Source of the DNA: Eubacterium limosum
Lineage (GTDB): Bacteria > Bacillota > Clostridia > Eubacteriales > Eubacteriaceae
Direction of reading: 5' to 3'
DNA: 7,466 bases
Assembly: GCA_959020865.1 (NCBI GenBank)
Contig: CAUEUD010000181.1
Location: forward strand, 1-7,466
In this document: piece by piece, positions 1-6,726 of the stretch
Layout: the number at the start of each line of letters is the position of its first letter
How positions within the stretch are numbered: position 1 is the stretch's first letter
Notes under the pieces: generated by a model
Seen by the model: only the letters and a program-made list of their open reading frames with translations
What the model was told of the DNA's origin: nothing
Database searches by the model: none
Position numbers and translations under genes: made by a program

Positions 1-9
1 GCCTGGACC

Positions 10-40
10 CTTTTTCTTATCTGGATAAAAGGCGCAGTCC
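10..40. repeat. Arm of a second copy of the 6855-7043 inverted-repeat element, cut by the window edge
   Basis: Bases 10-33 are a perfect 24-nt match to the reverse complement of 6863-6886, the left arm of the element at 6855-7043. They also resemble that element's right arm (7012-7035). The similarity continues as GGCGCAGTC here against GGCGCCGTC there. By orientation this is a right-hand arm, so the rest of the copy should lie to the left of the window. It abuts the terminator that closes the polyphosphate cluster. Confidence 0.7.
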
Positions 41-52
41 GCTCGGACTTAT

Positions 53-107
53 GATACAAAAAATGCCGAAAAGTCAAAGCATCCGACTTTTCGGCATTTT
101 TTGTATC
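53..107. terminator. Bidirectional intrinsic terminator after ppx
   Basis: Bases 53-75 and 85-107 are perfect reverse complements (23 bp) around a 9-nt loop (76-84). The GC-containing core GCCGAAAAGTC is flanked by A6/T6 tracts, so either strand gives a hairpin followed by U residues. It lies 16 nt past the ppx stop codon and should end the leftward polyphosphate transcript. It could also insulate whatever reads rightward from the left. Confidence 0.93.
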
Positions 108-123
108 CTGAATCACAGCCAGC

Positions 124-1653
124 CTACACCGGCGCGATGACCTTATTCTTAATGGTAAGCCCGCGGCCCAGTACGCGCTTGAATTTTTTGCCGCACTCGC
201 TGATGATCATATCCGCAAAGACAGAGTGGGTCGTGGTCAGCACCATCATTTCGACCACATCGTCCTTAATGTTACAGTCGATGTCCTTCACGATGCCATC
301 CATGCTGCGGTCCAGATACTCGGCGATCTGGAGGAAGAGGCTGAGCTTGTCGATGAGACGCTTATCCTCCTCGCACAGCAGCGTCATGTATTCTGCCTCG
401 ACCTTGACCTTTTTGTTAGTCCGGTGGTTCAGGGCAATAAAAGCGCTCATGAGCAGTTCCTTTTGCAGAAGCCCCTCAAGCCCGGAGTTCAGAATCAGGT
501 AAAAGCTGTGCTCGTGGTGGTTGCTGTACTGGATTTTGATGCCCACATCGTGGAGCATGGCGCTGGTTTTCATCATTCTGGACACATCCTCCTGGATGCC
601 GTGCAGCGGCGCAAGCTGTTCAAACAGCTTTACGGACAGCCCGTACACGTGGTAAGCATGGGGAATGTTGACGTCGTAGTTGAGCATGGTGTTGACAAGA
701 GAATTGTCAAAAATGTTATGGACAAGATCCTCTGGGCCATTGCCGAAATGCTTGAAAATCAGGCCATCCCGCAGACCGGCGTCTGAGATGATCAGCTCCG
801 GTGAGAAAATGGTCTGCATGACCTTATAAACCGCCTGGCTGGCGCCCACAAAAATATCGGTCCGCCCCTTGGACAGCCCCTTGAGGTTTTTGCGTTCCTC
901 CAGGTTCATCTTCGAGGTCATATGGCAGATTCTGGCAACCTCGTCCTCGCACATACGGTAATTATGGGCGATTTCCAGAGGATAGTCGACCACCCGGCGG
1001 TGGATACGGCCAATGTTCCGAATGGTGCCGCCCACGCCCAGCACCGGCAGCCCTCTGGCCTTTTCAAACAGATCGACCCTGGAAAAGGCGTCCTCTAAAA
1101 AGGCGTGCAGGCTCTTAAGCTTGCCCGGTGTCGCCACATCCTCCAGCCCAAATTTTTCCGTCAGGTCAATGGAGCCAAAGGGCAGGCTCACCGCGTCTGC
1201 CATTTTGCGGTCACGGATGAGGACAAACTCGACGCTGCCGCCGCCGATATCCATGAGCAGCGCGTCGCGGATGTCGATGGTGTTGATGGCGCCTAAATAA
1301 TCCATGGCGGCCTCCGTCTCACCTGGGATGATCTCAATCTCAATGCCAGTGGTTTTCCGGATAAGATCGACAAAAATCGGCCCGTTCTTCGCTTTCCGCA
1401 CTGCCGCTGTGGCGACGGCGATCACCTTGTCCAGCTTGTAGGTATCGCACATGTTTTTAAACATCATGAGGGTCTGTTCCCCCAGCGCCATGCGGTCCTC
1501 CCGCAGGCAGCCGGTTTCAGACAGCCCCTCGCACAGGCGCACGTTTACCTTGACATCGTCAATAATGTGAAAATATTCGTTGTTGTGATATTCCCCCACC
1601 ACCAGATGCACACTGTTTGAGCCAATATCAATGACTCCAATACTTTTATCCAC
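124..1653 (-). CDS. ppx: Ppx/GppA family phosphatase with C-terminal HD domain (exopolyphosphatase or pppGpp phosphohydrolase)
   Basis: The 509-residue protein is expected to hydrolyse terminal phosphates of polyphosphate, or the 5' phosphate of pppGpp, in the cytoplasm. The ASKHA-fold Ppx/GppA domain fills residues 1 to about 305. Its phosphate-1 loop is VIDIGSNSVHLVV (8-20), followed by VATAAVRKAKNG (80-91) and PGETEAA (110-116), whose Glu114 aligns with the family's catalytic Glu. Next are the glycine loop MDIGGGSVEFV (134-144), LGVGGTIRNIG (205-215) and SDAGLRDGL (290-298). A C-terminal HD-type domain carries MLHDVG (366-371) and a His-rich NHHEHS (378-383). All signature residues look intact. 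The start is GTG at 1653; no usable start preserves the phosphate loop further in. No Shine-Dalgarno lies next to it because the repeat at 1662-1782 intervenes. The gene is last in the cluster, 168 nt after ppk1. Sequence alone cannot separate Ppx from GppA activity; the ppk1 neighbour favours Ppx. Confidence 0.93.
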   Translation of the reverse strand: MDKSIGVIDIGSNSVHLVVGEYHNNEYFHIIDDVKVNVRLCEGLSETGCLREDRMALGEQTLMMFKNMCDTYKLDKVIAVATAAVRKAKNGPIFVDLIRKTTGIEIEIIPGETEAAMDYLGAINTIDIRDALLMDIGGGSVEFVLIRDRKMADAVSLPFGSIDLTEKFGLEDVATPGKLKSLHAFLEDAFSRVDLFEKARGLPVLGVGGTIRNIGRIHRRVVDYPLEIAHNYRMCEDEVARICHMTSKMNLEERKNLKGLSKGRTDIFVGASQAVYKVMQTIFSPELIISDAGLRDGLIFKHFGNGPEDLVHNIFDNSLVNTMLNYDVNIPHAYHVYGLSVKLFEQLAPLHGIQEDVSRMMKTSAMLHDVGIKIQYSNHHEHSFYLILNSGLEGLLQKELLMSAFIALNHRTNKKVKVEAEYMTLLCEEDKRLIDKLSLFLQIAEYLDRSMDGIVKDIDCNIKDDVVEMMVLTTTHSVFADMIISECGKKFKRVLGRGLTIKNKVIAPV

Positions 1654-1780
1654 AGTTATTCAAATGGAAAATGCAAAATGGAAAATTAAGGTTCAAACCG
1701 GCTGAGCCGGTTTGATTATAATCAAATTTGCAAAGCAAATTTGAACCAGAATTTTCCATTTTCACTTTTACATTTTCCAT
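1646..1780 (-). CDS. Possible 44-codon leader ORF running through the repeat and overlapping the ppx start
   Basis: An ATG at 1780, three bases after a GGGGGAG motif (1784-1790), opens a 44-codon frame. It crosses the whole repeat element without a stop and ends at TAA (1646-1648), just inside ppx in another frame. The protein (starting MENVKVKMENSG) resembles nothing I know and is largely encoded by the hairpin repeat. If translated, its termination overlaps the ppx GTG and could drive ppx by reinitiation. The open frame may be chance. Confidence 0.25.
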   Translation of the reverse strand: MENVKVKMENSGSNLLCKFDYNQTGSAGLNLNFPFCIFHLNNCG

Positions 1781-1782
1781 TT
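1662..1782. repeat. Heptad-arm inverted-repeat element (MITE/REP-like) between the ppx Shine-Dalgarno and its start codon
   Basis: The left arm is a run of 7-bp units: AAATGGA, AAATGCA, AAATGGA, AAATTAA (1662-1689). The right arm, read on the minus strand from 1782, is AAATGGA, AAATGTA, AAAGTGA, AAATGGA, AAATT. The arms pair with each other. Inside are two perfect 9-bp hairpins (1694-1702 with 1706-1714; 1723-1731 with 1735-1743), enclosed by GGTTCAAA/TTTGAACC (1690-1697 with 1740-1747). No transposase is encoded and no clear target duplication is seen. The layout matches the element at 5621-5762. Confidence 0.8.
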
Positions 1783-1783
1783 A

Positions 1784-1790
1784 CTCCCCC
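1784..1790 (-). promoter_or_regulatory. Displaced Shine-Dalgarno of ppx
   Basis: The minus strand reads GGGGGAG here, 130 nt ahead of the ppx GTG (1653). Removing the repeat at 1662-1782 leaves 9 nt between this motif and the GTG, a normal spacing. I therefore read it as the original ppx ribosome binding site, separated from its start by an insertion. Confidence 0.5.
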
Positions 1791-1821
1791 TTTCTCTATT
1801 GAACACTTTATCTTAATCTTA

Positions 1822-3948
1822 TCAATCACCGCTGCCTTGCTTCAGCCGCTGCTTCAGCCGGGCTTCCTCAAACTGCTGTTCGGCCTCTTCACAGAAGTAC
1901 TGCTGACAGCTTAACAGTTCCTTGCCCCGCTTGTCAACCCGGATATACTCGCCAGTTTCGGTCATCACACGGGTTTTGATGGTATCGCGCAGCGTGATGT
2001 CCAGTATGTGCTTCAGCTCAGCCTTCAGATCTGGGTCCTCCACTGGAAACAGGGTCTCGATACGGCGGTTCAGATTCCGCTGCATCCAGTCCGCGCTGGA
2101 AAGATAGATATCCTCCTTGCCCTGATTATAAAAATAGTAGATGCGGCTGTGTTCCAGGAAGGTACCCACAATACTGTGGACCGTGATGTTTTCACTCACG
2201 CCCCGTATCCCAGGGATCAGGGAGCACATACCTCTGACAATCAGATGTATCTCGACGCCGGCCTGGGAGGCCTCGTACAGCTTTTCCACGATCTGGTCGT
2301 CGATCAGCGAATTCATCTTGGCGATAATCCGGCCGCGCACACCCAGCTTCACATTCTCGATCTCTCTGTCAATGTGACGGTTAAAGGCTTCACGCATGGT
2401 TGTGGGCGCTACCTCCAGCTTTTTCCAAAGGGTGTAATGGCTGTAGCCAGACAGCACGTTAAACAGAGTGGAAACATCCGAGCCGTAGCTCTCCTTGGCG
2501 GTGAACATCCCGATGTCGGTGTAGAGCCGGGCGGTCACGTCATTGTAGTTACCGGTACCCAGATGCACATAGCGGCGGATACCATCCTCTTCCTTGCGCA
2601 CCACCAGAATCATTTTGCAGTGGATCTTGAGCCCCACCAGGCCGTAGATGACATGGCAGCCCGCGCGCTCCAGCTTCTTCGCCCAGACGATGTTATTGGC
2701 TTCGTCAAAACGGGCCTTCAGCTCAACCAGCACAGTGACCTGCTTGCCGTTCTGGGCGGCCTCGATGAGGGCCGCAATGATGGGCGAATCCCCGCTGACG
2801 CGGTAAAGGGTCTGTTTGATGGCCAGCACATCCGGGTCCGCGGCGGCCTTTCTCACAAAATCGACCACGGTGTCAAAAGACTGGTATGGATGGTGCAGGA
2901 GGCGGTCCTTCTCGCGGATCACCTCAAAGATATCCTCCTGCTCGTAAAAATCTCTGGACGGCAGCGGCTTGTAGATGGGCTCGCGCAGCTCGTCAAACTC
3001 TGGCCGTCCCTGGAATTTCATAAAGCAGGTCAGGTCCAGCTGTCCCTTGAGCTCATAGACATCCGCCTCTGAGATTTCCAGCTCCTCGATGAGCTTCCGC
3101 TTGGCTTTTTTGCTCATGGCCTTTGTGATTTCCAGCTTGATACAGGCGCCCCATTTGCGCTGCTGGATGGATTTTTCAATCTCGATCAGCAGATCCTCGG
3201 CCTCATCCTCGTCAATGGCAAGGTCCCCGTTTCGGGTGATACGGAACTCGGAGACATGCTTGACGTCATAGCCGGTAAAAAGCTGTCCGGCGTTGTGGAT
3301 AATAATGTTCTCGATGAAGATATAGCGGTAGGGCGCTTCACGGTCCGTCCTCGGCAGGGCGATGATCCGGTCCAGCACCTTTGGAATTTCCAGAATCGCC
3401 ATGTATTCCTCATCCTCTTTGCTGTCCTTTTTCTTTTTCTTTTTATCCTCCTGGGTGTCCAGAAGCTGGACGCAGAGGTATACCTGGTTGTTTTTGACCA
3501 GCGGGAAAGGGCGGCTGTTGTCGATGGCCTGAGGCGTGAGCACCGGGTAACAGGTTTCCAGAAAATAGTCGTCCACATACTCCCGTTCCTCGGGGGTCAG
3601 CTCATCATACTCCACAAAAAAGATATGATTCTGGTTCAGCTCAGGCACCAGGGATTTCAGCAGGCAGTTGTACTGCCTTTTCATCATCTCCTGGGTGATG
3701 GTGTTGATCTCTGCCAGCTGCTCGGTGGGCGTTTTGCCGTCCAGGCCTTTCTTGTTATAGCCGACATTGACCTGATCCATGAGACCGGCGATACGCACCA
3801 TAAAAAACTCATCCAGGTTGGAGGCTGTGATCGCCAGAAATTTCAGCCGGTCCATGATCATATTGGTCTTGTCATAGGCCTCCTCCAGTACCCGGTAATT
3901 AAAATCGAGCCAGCTTCGCTCTCGGTTAATGTATAAATTTTCTTTCAT
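1822..3948 (-). CDS. ppk1: Polyphosphate kinase PPK1
   Basis: This 708-residue enzyme reversibly transfers the gamma phosphate of ATP to a growing polyphosphate chain through a phosphohistidine. Its length is normal for PPK1. The N-terminal domain opens with YINRERSWLDFNYRVLEEA (6-24), then LAITASNLDEFFMVRIAG (38-55) and the PVLTP motif (135-139). The catalytic phospholipase-D-like half contains AIKQTLYRVS (376-385), LKARFDEANN (410-419), and KIHCKM (441-446) with His443, equivalent to the autophosphorylated His of E. coli PPK. HLGTGNYN (462-469) and FLEHSRIYYF (598-607) follow, then SSADWMQRNLNRRIETLFP (617-635). Arg383 and Arg413 match the conserved phosphate-binding arginines. The ATG start at 3948 has AGAGGG 7 nt upstream and overlaps the previous stop as ATGA, so translation is probably coupled. 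Residues 169-174 are six consecutive lysines inside an acidic/basic loop, unusual for the family. Confidence 0.97.
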   Translation of the reverse strand: MKENLYINRERSWLDFNYRVLEEAYDKTNMIMDRLKFLAITASNLDEFFMVRIAGLMDQVNVGYNKKGLDGKTPTEQLAEINTITQEMMKRQYNCLLKSLVPELNQNHIFFVEYDELTPEEREYVDDYFLETCYPVLTPQAIDNSRPFPLVKNNQVYLCVQLLDTQEDKKKKKKDSKEDEEYMAILEIPKVLDRIIALPRTDREAPYRYIFIENIIIHNAGQLFTGYDVKHVSEFRITRNGDLAIDEDEAEDLLIEIEKSIQQRKWGACIKLEITKAMSKKAKRKLIEELEISEADVYELKGQLDLTCFMKFQGRPEFDELREPIYKPLPSRDFYEQEDIFEVIREKDRLLHHPYQSFDTVVDFVRKAAADPDVLAIKQTLYRVSGDSPIIAALIEAAQNGKQVTVLVELKARFDEANNIVWAKKLERAGCHVIYGLVGLKIHCKMILVVRKEEDGIRRYVHLGTGNYNDVTARLYTDIGMFTAKESYGSDVSTLFNVLSGYSHYTLWKKLEVAPTTMREAFNRHIDREIENVKLGVRGRIIAKMNSLIDDQIVEKLYEASQAGVEIHLIVRGMCSLIPGIRGVSENITVHSIVGTFLEHSRIYYFYNQGKEDIYLSSADWMQRNLNRRIETLFPVEDPDLKAELKHILDITLRDTIKTRVMTETGEYIRVDKRGKELLSCQQYFCEEAEQQFEEARLKQRLKQGSGD

Positions 3949-5492
3949 ATTTTTTCCCTCTTGATTTTTAACACCGGCTTCAGGCCAAAGACCTTGCGCA
4001 TGGCCAGCTTGCTGGTATTAAAGAAATAGCTTTCCAGCTGTACGTTTTTGCTTGTAACCGCGGTGATAATGAATTCCCGCTCTTCGATCCGGCACTGTAT
4101 TTTGCTGATCTTCTGCTTGTGGCTTTTATCCAGAGCGGTGGCCAGCTTCAAAATGGCGGTGAGGCAGGACACTGCCAGCTGTTCCTCGGCCGTCATGGAT
4201 TTGTCCAGCAGAGATTCGTCAAAGGGGATGGTCCGGACACAATCCGCCACTGTCCCAATGATGAGGCGTTCCTTTGCGCTCACCCCGATAATGTCCGCAT
4301 TCTCAATGATCATACGGTTCATGGGCTTGCTGTTCTGTCCGCCCACATAGCGCCCCACATCCAGAAGCTGAGCGGTGAGCCTGAGCAGGCGGCGCTCATT
4401 TTTATCCAGCTGGTAACGCTTTTTCAGAAAGTCAAAAAGCTTGAGCGCCAGCTTTTCAACGGTCTCGGCGTGCTTGCCGTCCACATGGTATTTTTTCCCA
4501 AGCATCCGGGCCGAGCTGTAGCTGCTCTCCTCAATCCACTCCCGCAGGCGCTGGTCCTTGGTCAGGTTGAACTTGAAATCCACCAGCGCATCGCAGAGGT
4601 TGAGCTGTACCAGGACGATTTCATCCATTTTGGTATCGTCCAGCAGCTTCAGATAAAACATCAGAGTGTGCCGCATGGTTTCCGCCTCAAACAGGTTAAG
4701 CTCGGGATATTTCCTCTGAAGCTGTCCGGAGGTCAGGCCCTTGAGGCTTCCGTGCAGCTCCGCGAAACGTTCCCGGCTGATCCGGTAATAATCGCTCCCG
4801 GCTTCCATGCCGCAGAAGCAGGCAATGATCTCGGCGTCGTGGGAGGTGACCACCAGATTTTTGATCTTCCGCCTGTGGATATTGTCTGTCACAGCATGGA
4901 GATTGATGGCGAAAAAATCCGAGAGGAGGTTTTCAAAGTTTTCGGTTTCCTCCTCGATGGCGCGCAGAACCTCGCGGATCTTCAGATACCCCATCTCAAG
5001 GGTCTGGTAATAGTCGATGAGGCCGCCGTTCATCAGAGCGAGGGCGATGTTTCCGCTGGAGATGGAGCAGAGCATTGTCTCCTCCTGCACCCGCTCCTCG
5101 GTCAGGAAATCTTCGCATTTGAGCAGCATATAGCGGTAGATCAGCTCAATCTCGTCTTCCTTTTCCAGCAGGTGTACCCGGTAGCCGCCAGTGTAGGTTC
5201 TTATCTGCTCCAGCAGATAAATCCGGTTTTCTGCCTCGCGCAACGCGGCGGTGGCTACGATTTCAATCTCTTCGACAGCCGAAGCTTTCGCGATCTCAAT
5301 ATATTCGCCGATAATCCGGCACAGGGCGTAGACCGAGCTGAAGGATATCTTTCCGCTGGCAAAGCTCTGCTCGCCAAAGTCAATGGGATAGACGGCACGG
5401 TCCAGGATATTAATGGTTCCTTTGCCGCGCTGGCCTACCACCAGCTCACATTTGCTGGAACCGATATAAATCGCTGCAAATCGTTTAATCAA
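3945..5492 (-). CDS. Degenerate Ppx/GppA-like protein with HD-like C-terminus, probable pseudoenzyme
   Basis: The 515-residue protein has the size and domain order of the intact Ppx at 124-1653 and is recognisable by AAIYIGSSKCELVVG (6-20) and EIVATAALREAENR (77-90). Elsewhere the signature residues are lost. DIGSNS has become YIGSSK, and the glycine loop DIGGGS has become SISSGN (143-148). The GVGGT loop is VVTSHDA (214-220), LRDGL is LCDAL (299-303), and the HD pair LLHDVG is now QLLDVG (375-380). Acidic residues at 110-116 partly retain the catalytic-Glu region. The frame is open throughout, so this is not a decaying gene. It starts at TTG (5492), with AGAGGTG 8 nt upstream inside a small hairpin; no earlier in-frame start fits. 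It is first in the cluster and overlaps ppk1 by 4 nt. I infer a regulatory or scaffold role near PPK1, perhaps ligand binding without catalysis. Function is unproven. Confidence 0.85.
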   Translation of the reverse strand: MIKRFAAIYIGSSKCELVVGQRGKGTINILDRAVYPIDFGEQSFASGKISFSSVYALCRIIGEYIEIAKASAVEEIEIVATAALREAENRIYLLEQIRTYTGGYRVHLLEKEDEIELIYRYMLLKCEDFLTEERVQEETMLCSISSGNIALALMNGGLIDYYQTLEMGYLKIREVLRAIEEETENFENLLSDFFAINLHAVTDNIHRRKIKNLVVTSHDAEIIACFCGMEAGSDYYRISRERFAELHGSLKGLTSGQLQRKYPELNLFEAETMRHTLMFYLKLLDDTKMDEIVLVQLNLCDALVDFKFNLTKDQRLREWIEESSYSSARMLGKKYHVDGKHAETVEKLALKLFDFLKKRYQLDKNERRLLRLTAQLLDVGRYVGGQNSKPMNRMIIENADIIGVSAKERLIIGTVADCVRTIPFDESLLDKSMTAEEQLAVSCLTAILKLATALDKSHKQKISKIQCRIEEREFIITAVTSKNVQLESYFFNTSKLAMRKVFGLKPVLKIKREKI

Positions 5493-5509
5493 GGAGGTTT
5501 CACCTCTTT
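5491..5509 (-). promoter_or_regulatory. Hairpin covering Shine-Dalgarno and TTG start of the Ppx-like gene
   Basis: On the minus strand AAAGAGGT (5509-5502) can pair with ACCTCCTT (5498-5491) across a GAA triloop, with a single A-C mismatch. The first half contains the Shine-Dalgarno and the last two bases paired belong to the TTG start codon. If it folds, initiation of the first gene, and through overlap ppk1, would be dampened. Confidence 0.5.
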
Positions 5510-5523
5510 CGTTTTTATTTAAT

Positions 5524-5532
5524 ATTATAGCA
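5524..5532 (-). promoter_or_regulatory. Extended -10 promoter of the polyphosphate cluster
   Basis: The minus strand reads TGCTATAAT, a perfect extended -10 (TGnTATAAT). Upstream TTAACA resembles a -35 but is about 20 nt away, too far for a standard promoter; the TG extension can compensate. The predicted start near 5517 gives a leader of about 25 nt ahead of the TTG codon. Confidence 0.75.
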
Positions 5533-5590
5533 CAAGAAGCTTTTTCGAATGTTAAATCTTTGAAAAAATTTCTTTTTTCGCTCCGCCGGT

Positions 5591-5596
5591 TATGAT
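5591..5596 (+). promoter_or_regulatory. Possible -10 element for the DUF554 gene
   Basis: TATGAT matches the sigma-A -10 in five of six positions and lies between the leftward promoter and the repeat element. No convincing -35 is found at 16-18 nt (best is TTTCTT). If used, the transcript would carry the entire heptad-arm repeat in its 5' leader. Confidence 0.3.
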
Positions 5597-5620
5597 AGAA
5601 TTGATAAAGCCGCCAGATTT

Positions 5621-5762
5621 TAGTTGATCGTGGATCGTGGATAATGGATCGTTCAGGTACAAATCTGCCGCTGACAGACTTGATTGGATGCGGCCTGCGG
5701 CCGCCTCTCCTCGCTTAAGCAAAGCGAAAGCGCTCCATAACTATCAACTGTCAACTATCAAA
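5621..5762. repeat. Heptad-arm inverted-repeat element (MITE/REP-like) upstream of the DUF554 gene
   Basis: The left arm holds four 7-bp units, GTTGATC, GTGGATC, GTGGATA, ATGGATC (5623-5650). The right arm holds CCATAAC, TATCAAC, TGTCAAC, TATCAAA (5735-5762). Their reverse complements resemble each other, so the arms are imperfect inverted repeats. Between them are hairpins GCGGCC-TGC-GGCCGC and TCGCTT-AAGCA-AAGCGA, plus a weaker CAAATCTG/CAGACTTG. The right arm stops 9 nt before the AGGAGG of the next gene. Same design as 1662-1782 with different heptad sequence. No protein is encoded. Confidence 0.78.
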
Positions 5763-5785
5763 TTTTTTAAAAGGAGGGCATGTCT

Positions 5786-6484
5786 GTGCTCGGTACCATC
5801 ATCAATGTGGCCGCCATCTTAGTGGGCGGTTTTTTAGGACTTCTTTTCAGAAAGGGACTGCCTGAGCGCATCAGCGCCACCATCACTCACGGGCTCAGCC
5901 TTGGCATCATGATGCTGGGGATTTCTATGGGTGTCCAGACGCAGAATTTTCTGATCGTTTTGATTTCACTGGCCCTCGGGGCAGTAATCGGTGAAGCTTT
6001 AAACATCGAGGGGCACCTCAACAGCCTTGGCGGCCGTCTTGAACGGAAATTTGAGGGCGGCGAGAACAGCAGCTTTGCTCAGGGCTTTGTCACCGCTTCT
6101 CTTCTGTACTGCACGGGTTCAATGGCGATCATGGGCGCCATTGAAGGCGGGATTTCCGGCACCTACACCATTCTGGTGACCAAAGCGCTGCTGGACGGCA
6201 TTTTTGCCATTATCTTTGCTTCCACGATGGGGGTCGGCGTTCTCTTTGCCGCAGTGCCCGTATTTCTCTATCAGGGCGCCATCACGCTGGCCGCAGGCAC
6301 AATCAAGGTCTTTTTAACCGATCCGATGATCACAGAGATGAACGCCGTAGGCGGCGTGCTCATCATGGGTATTGGCATCAACCTGCTGGAGATCAAATCA
6401 CTCCGGCTCGGCAATTTGATCCCTGCTATCTTTATACCCATTTTGCTGCTCTGGCTCATGGGCTGCTTTGGACTTTCTTTATAA
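5786..6484 (+). CDS. DUF554 family integral membrane protein (YdfK/YqgA-like)
   Basis: This hydrophobic protein (232 residues from GTG at 5786) matches the DUF554 family, whose biochemical role is unknown. Family signs are the opening LGTIINVAAILVGGFLGLL, the central YCTGSMAIMGAIEGG, and NAVGGVLIMGIGINLLEIK near the C-terminus. About seven hydrophobic stretches can be picked out (numbered from the ATG at 5780: roughly 5-22, 35-52, 56-72, 101-121, 130-150, 152-175, 187-204 and 211-232, some possibly merged). A charged loop, roughly 74-98, separates the halves. An in-frame ATG at 5780 lies only 2 nt after AGGAGG (5772-5777), too close; the GTG at 5786 has 8 nt spacing and gives the family's usual N-terminus, so I prefer it. 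The gene stands alone, divergent from the polyphosphate cluster and convergent with the peptide array. Confidence 0.9.
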   Translation: MLGTIINVAAILVGGFLGLLFRKGLPERISATITHGLSLGIMMLGISMGVQTQNFLIVLISLALGAVIGEALNIEGHLNSLGGRLERKFEGGENSSFAQGFVTASLLYCTGSMAIMGAIEGGISGTYTILVTKALLDGIFAIIFASTMGVGVLFAAVPVFLYQGAITLAAGTIKVFLTDPMITEMNAVGGVLIMGIGINLLEIKSLRLGNLIPAIFIPILLLWLMGCFGLSL

Positions 6485-6488
6485 AATA

Positions 6489-6543
6489 AAAAAGCAAAAC
6501 GGACAGGTCAAATAAGGGGGATTGCCTGTCCGCTTTGCTTTTT
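6489..6543. terminator. Bidirectional terminator between DUF554 and the peptide array
   Basis: Arms 6489-6507 and 6525-6543 pair over 19 positions with one mismatch (AAAAAGCAAAACGGACAGG against its partner), around a 17-nt loop. A and T runs at the outer ends give a U-tract in either direction. It sits 4 nt after the DUF554 stop and also downstream of the leftward small ORFs, so it probably ends both convergent transcripts. Confidence 0.9.
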
Positions 6544-6608
6544 AGAACTATTTATATGAGGGATGGGGAGTCGCTTTAGAGACTTCTCCTGAGTTTTTCG
6601 CAACTGTT

Positions 6609-6686
6609 TTATTTTCTGTCTGTGTCGCAGCAGAACCCGCAGGGGGTGCCGACACTGTGTTTATTTTCTTTACCAAATACAAACAT
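6609..6686 (-). CDS. Small 25-residue ORF with a Cys-rich tail, last of the peptide array
   Basis: ATG at 6686 has a perfect AGGAGGT (6694-6700) exactly 7 nt upstream, the same spacing as in the four MMYYNP ORFs, and lies 40 nt after the previous stop. The product starts MFVFGKENKHSVG and continues TPCGFCCDTDRK, with Cys16, Cys19 and Cys20. It does not resemble the MMYYNP peptides and I recognise no family. A second frame over the same DNA (6548-6655, or from TTG at 6682) is open for 35-44 codons with an Ala/Pro/Ser/Thr-rich product. The real peptide could therefore be that one, or a frameshifted join of both. The ribosome binding site favours the 25-residue reading. Confidence 0.45.
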   Translation of the reverse strand: MFVFGKENKHSVGTPCGFCCDTDRK

Positions 6687-6726
6687 TATGCTTACCTCCT
6701 AATGTCATTTGAACGACCAGCCGCTG

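Noticed and set aside
2008..3072. Plus-strand open frame of 354 codons opposite ppk1
   Set aside because: It lies fully antisense to the catalytic half of PPK1, has no ribosome binding site that stands out, and shows no motif.
4119..5522. Long plus-strand open frame (467 codons) opposite the Ppx-like gene
   Set aside because: It is antisense to a protein with clear Ppx/GppA homology and correct start signals; the product has no recognisable domain and is explained by codon bias of the opposite strand.
6565..6595. GGGGAGTC/GACTTCTCC hairpin followed by TGAGTTTTT as a second rightward terminator
   Set aside because: The stem needs a bulge and a wobble and the strong terminator at 6489-6543 already ends the rightward gene.
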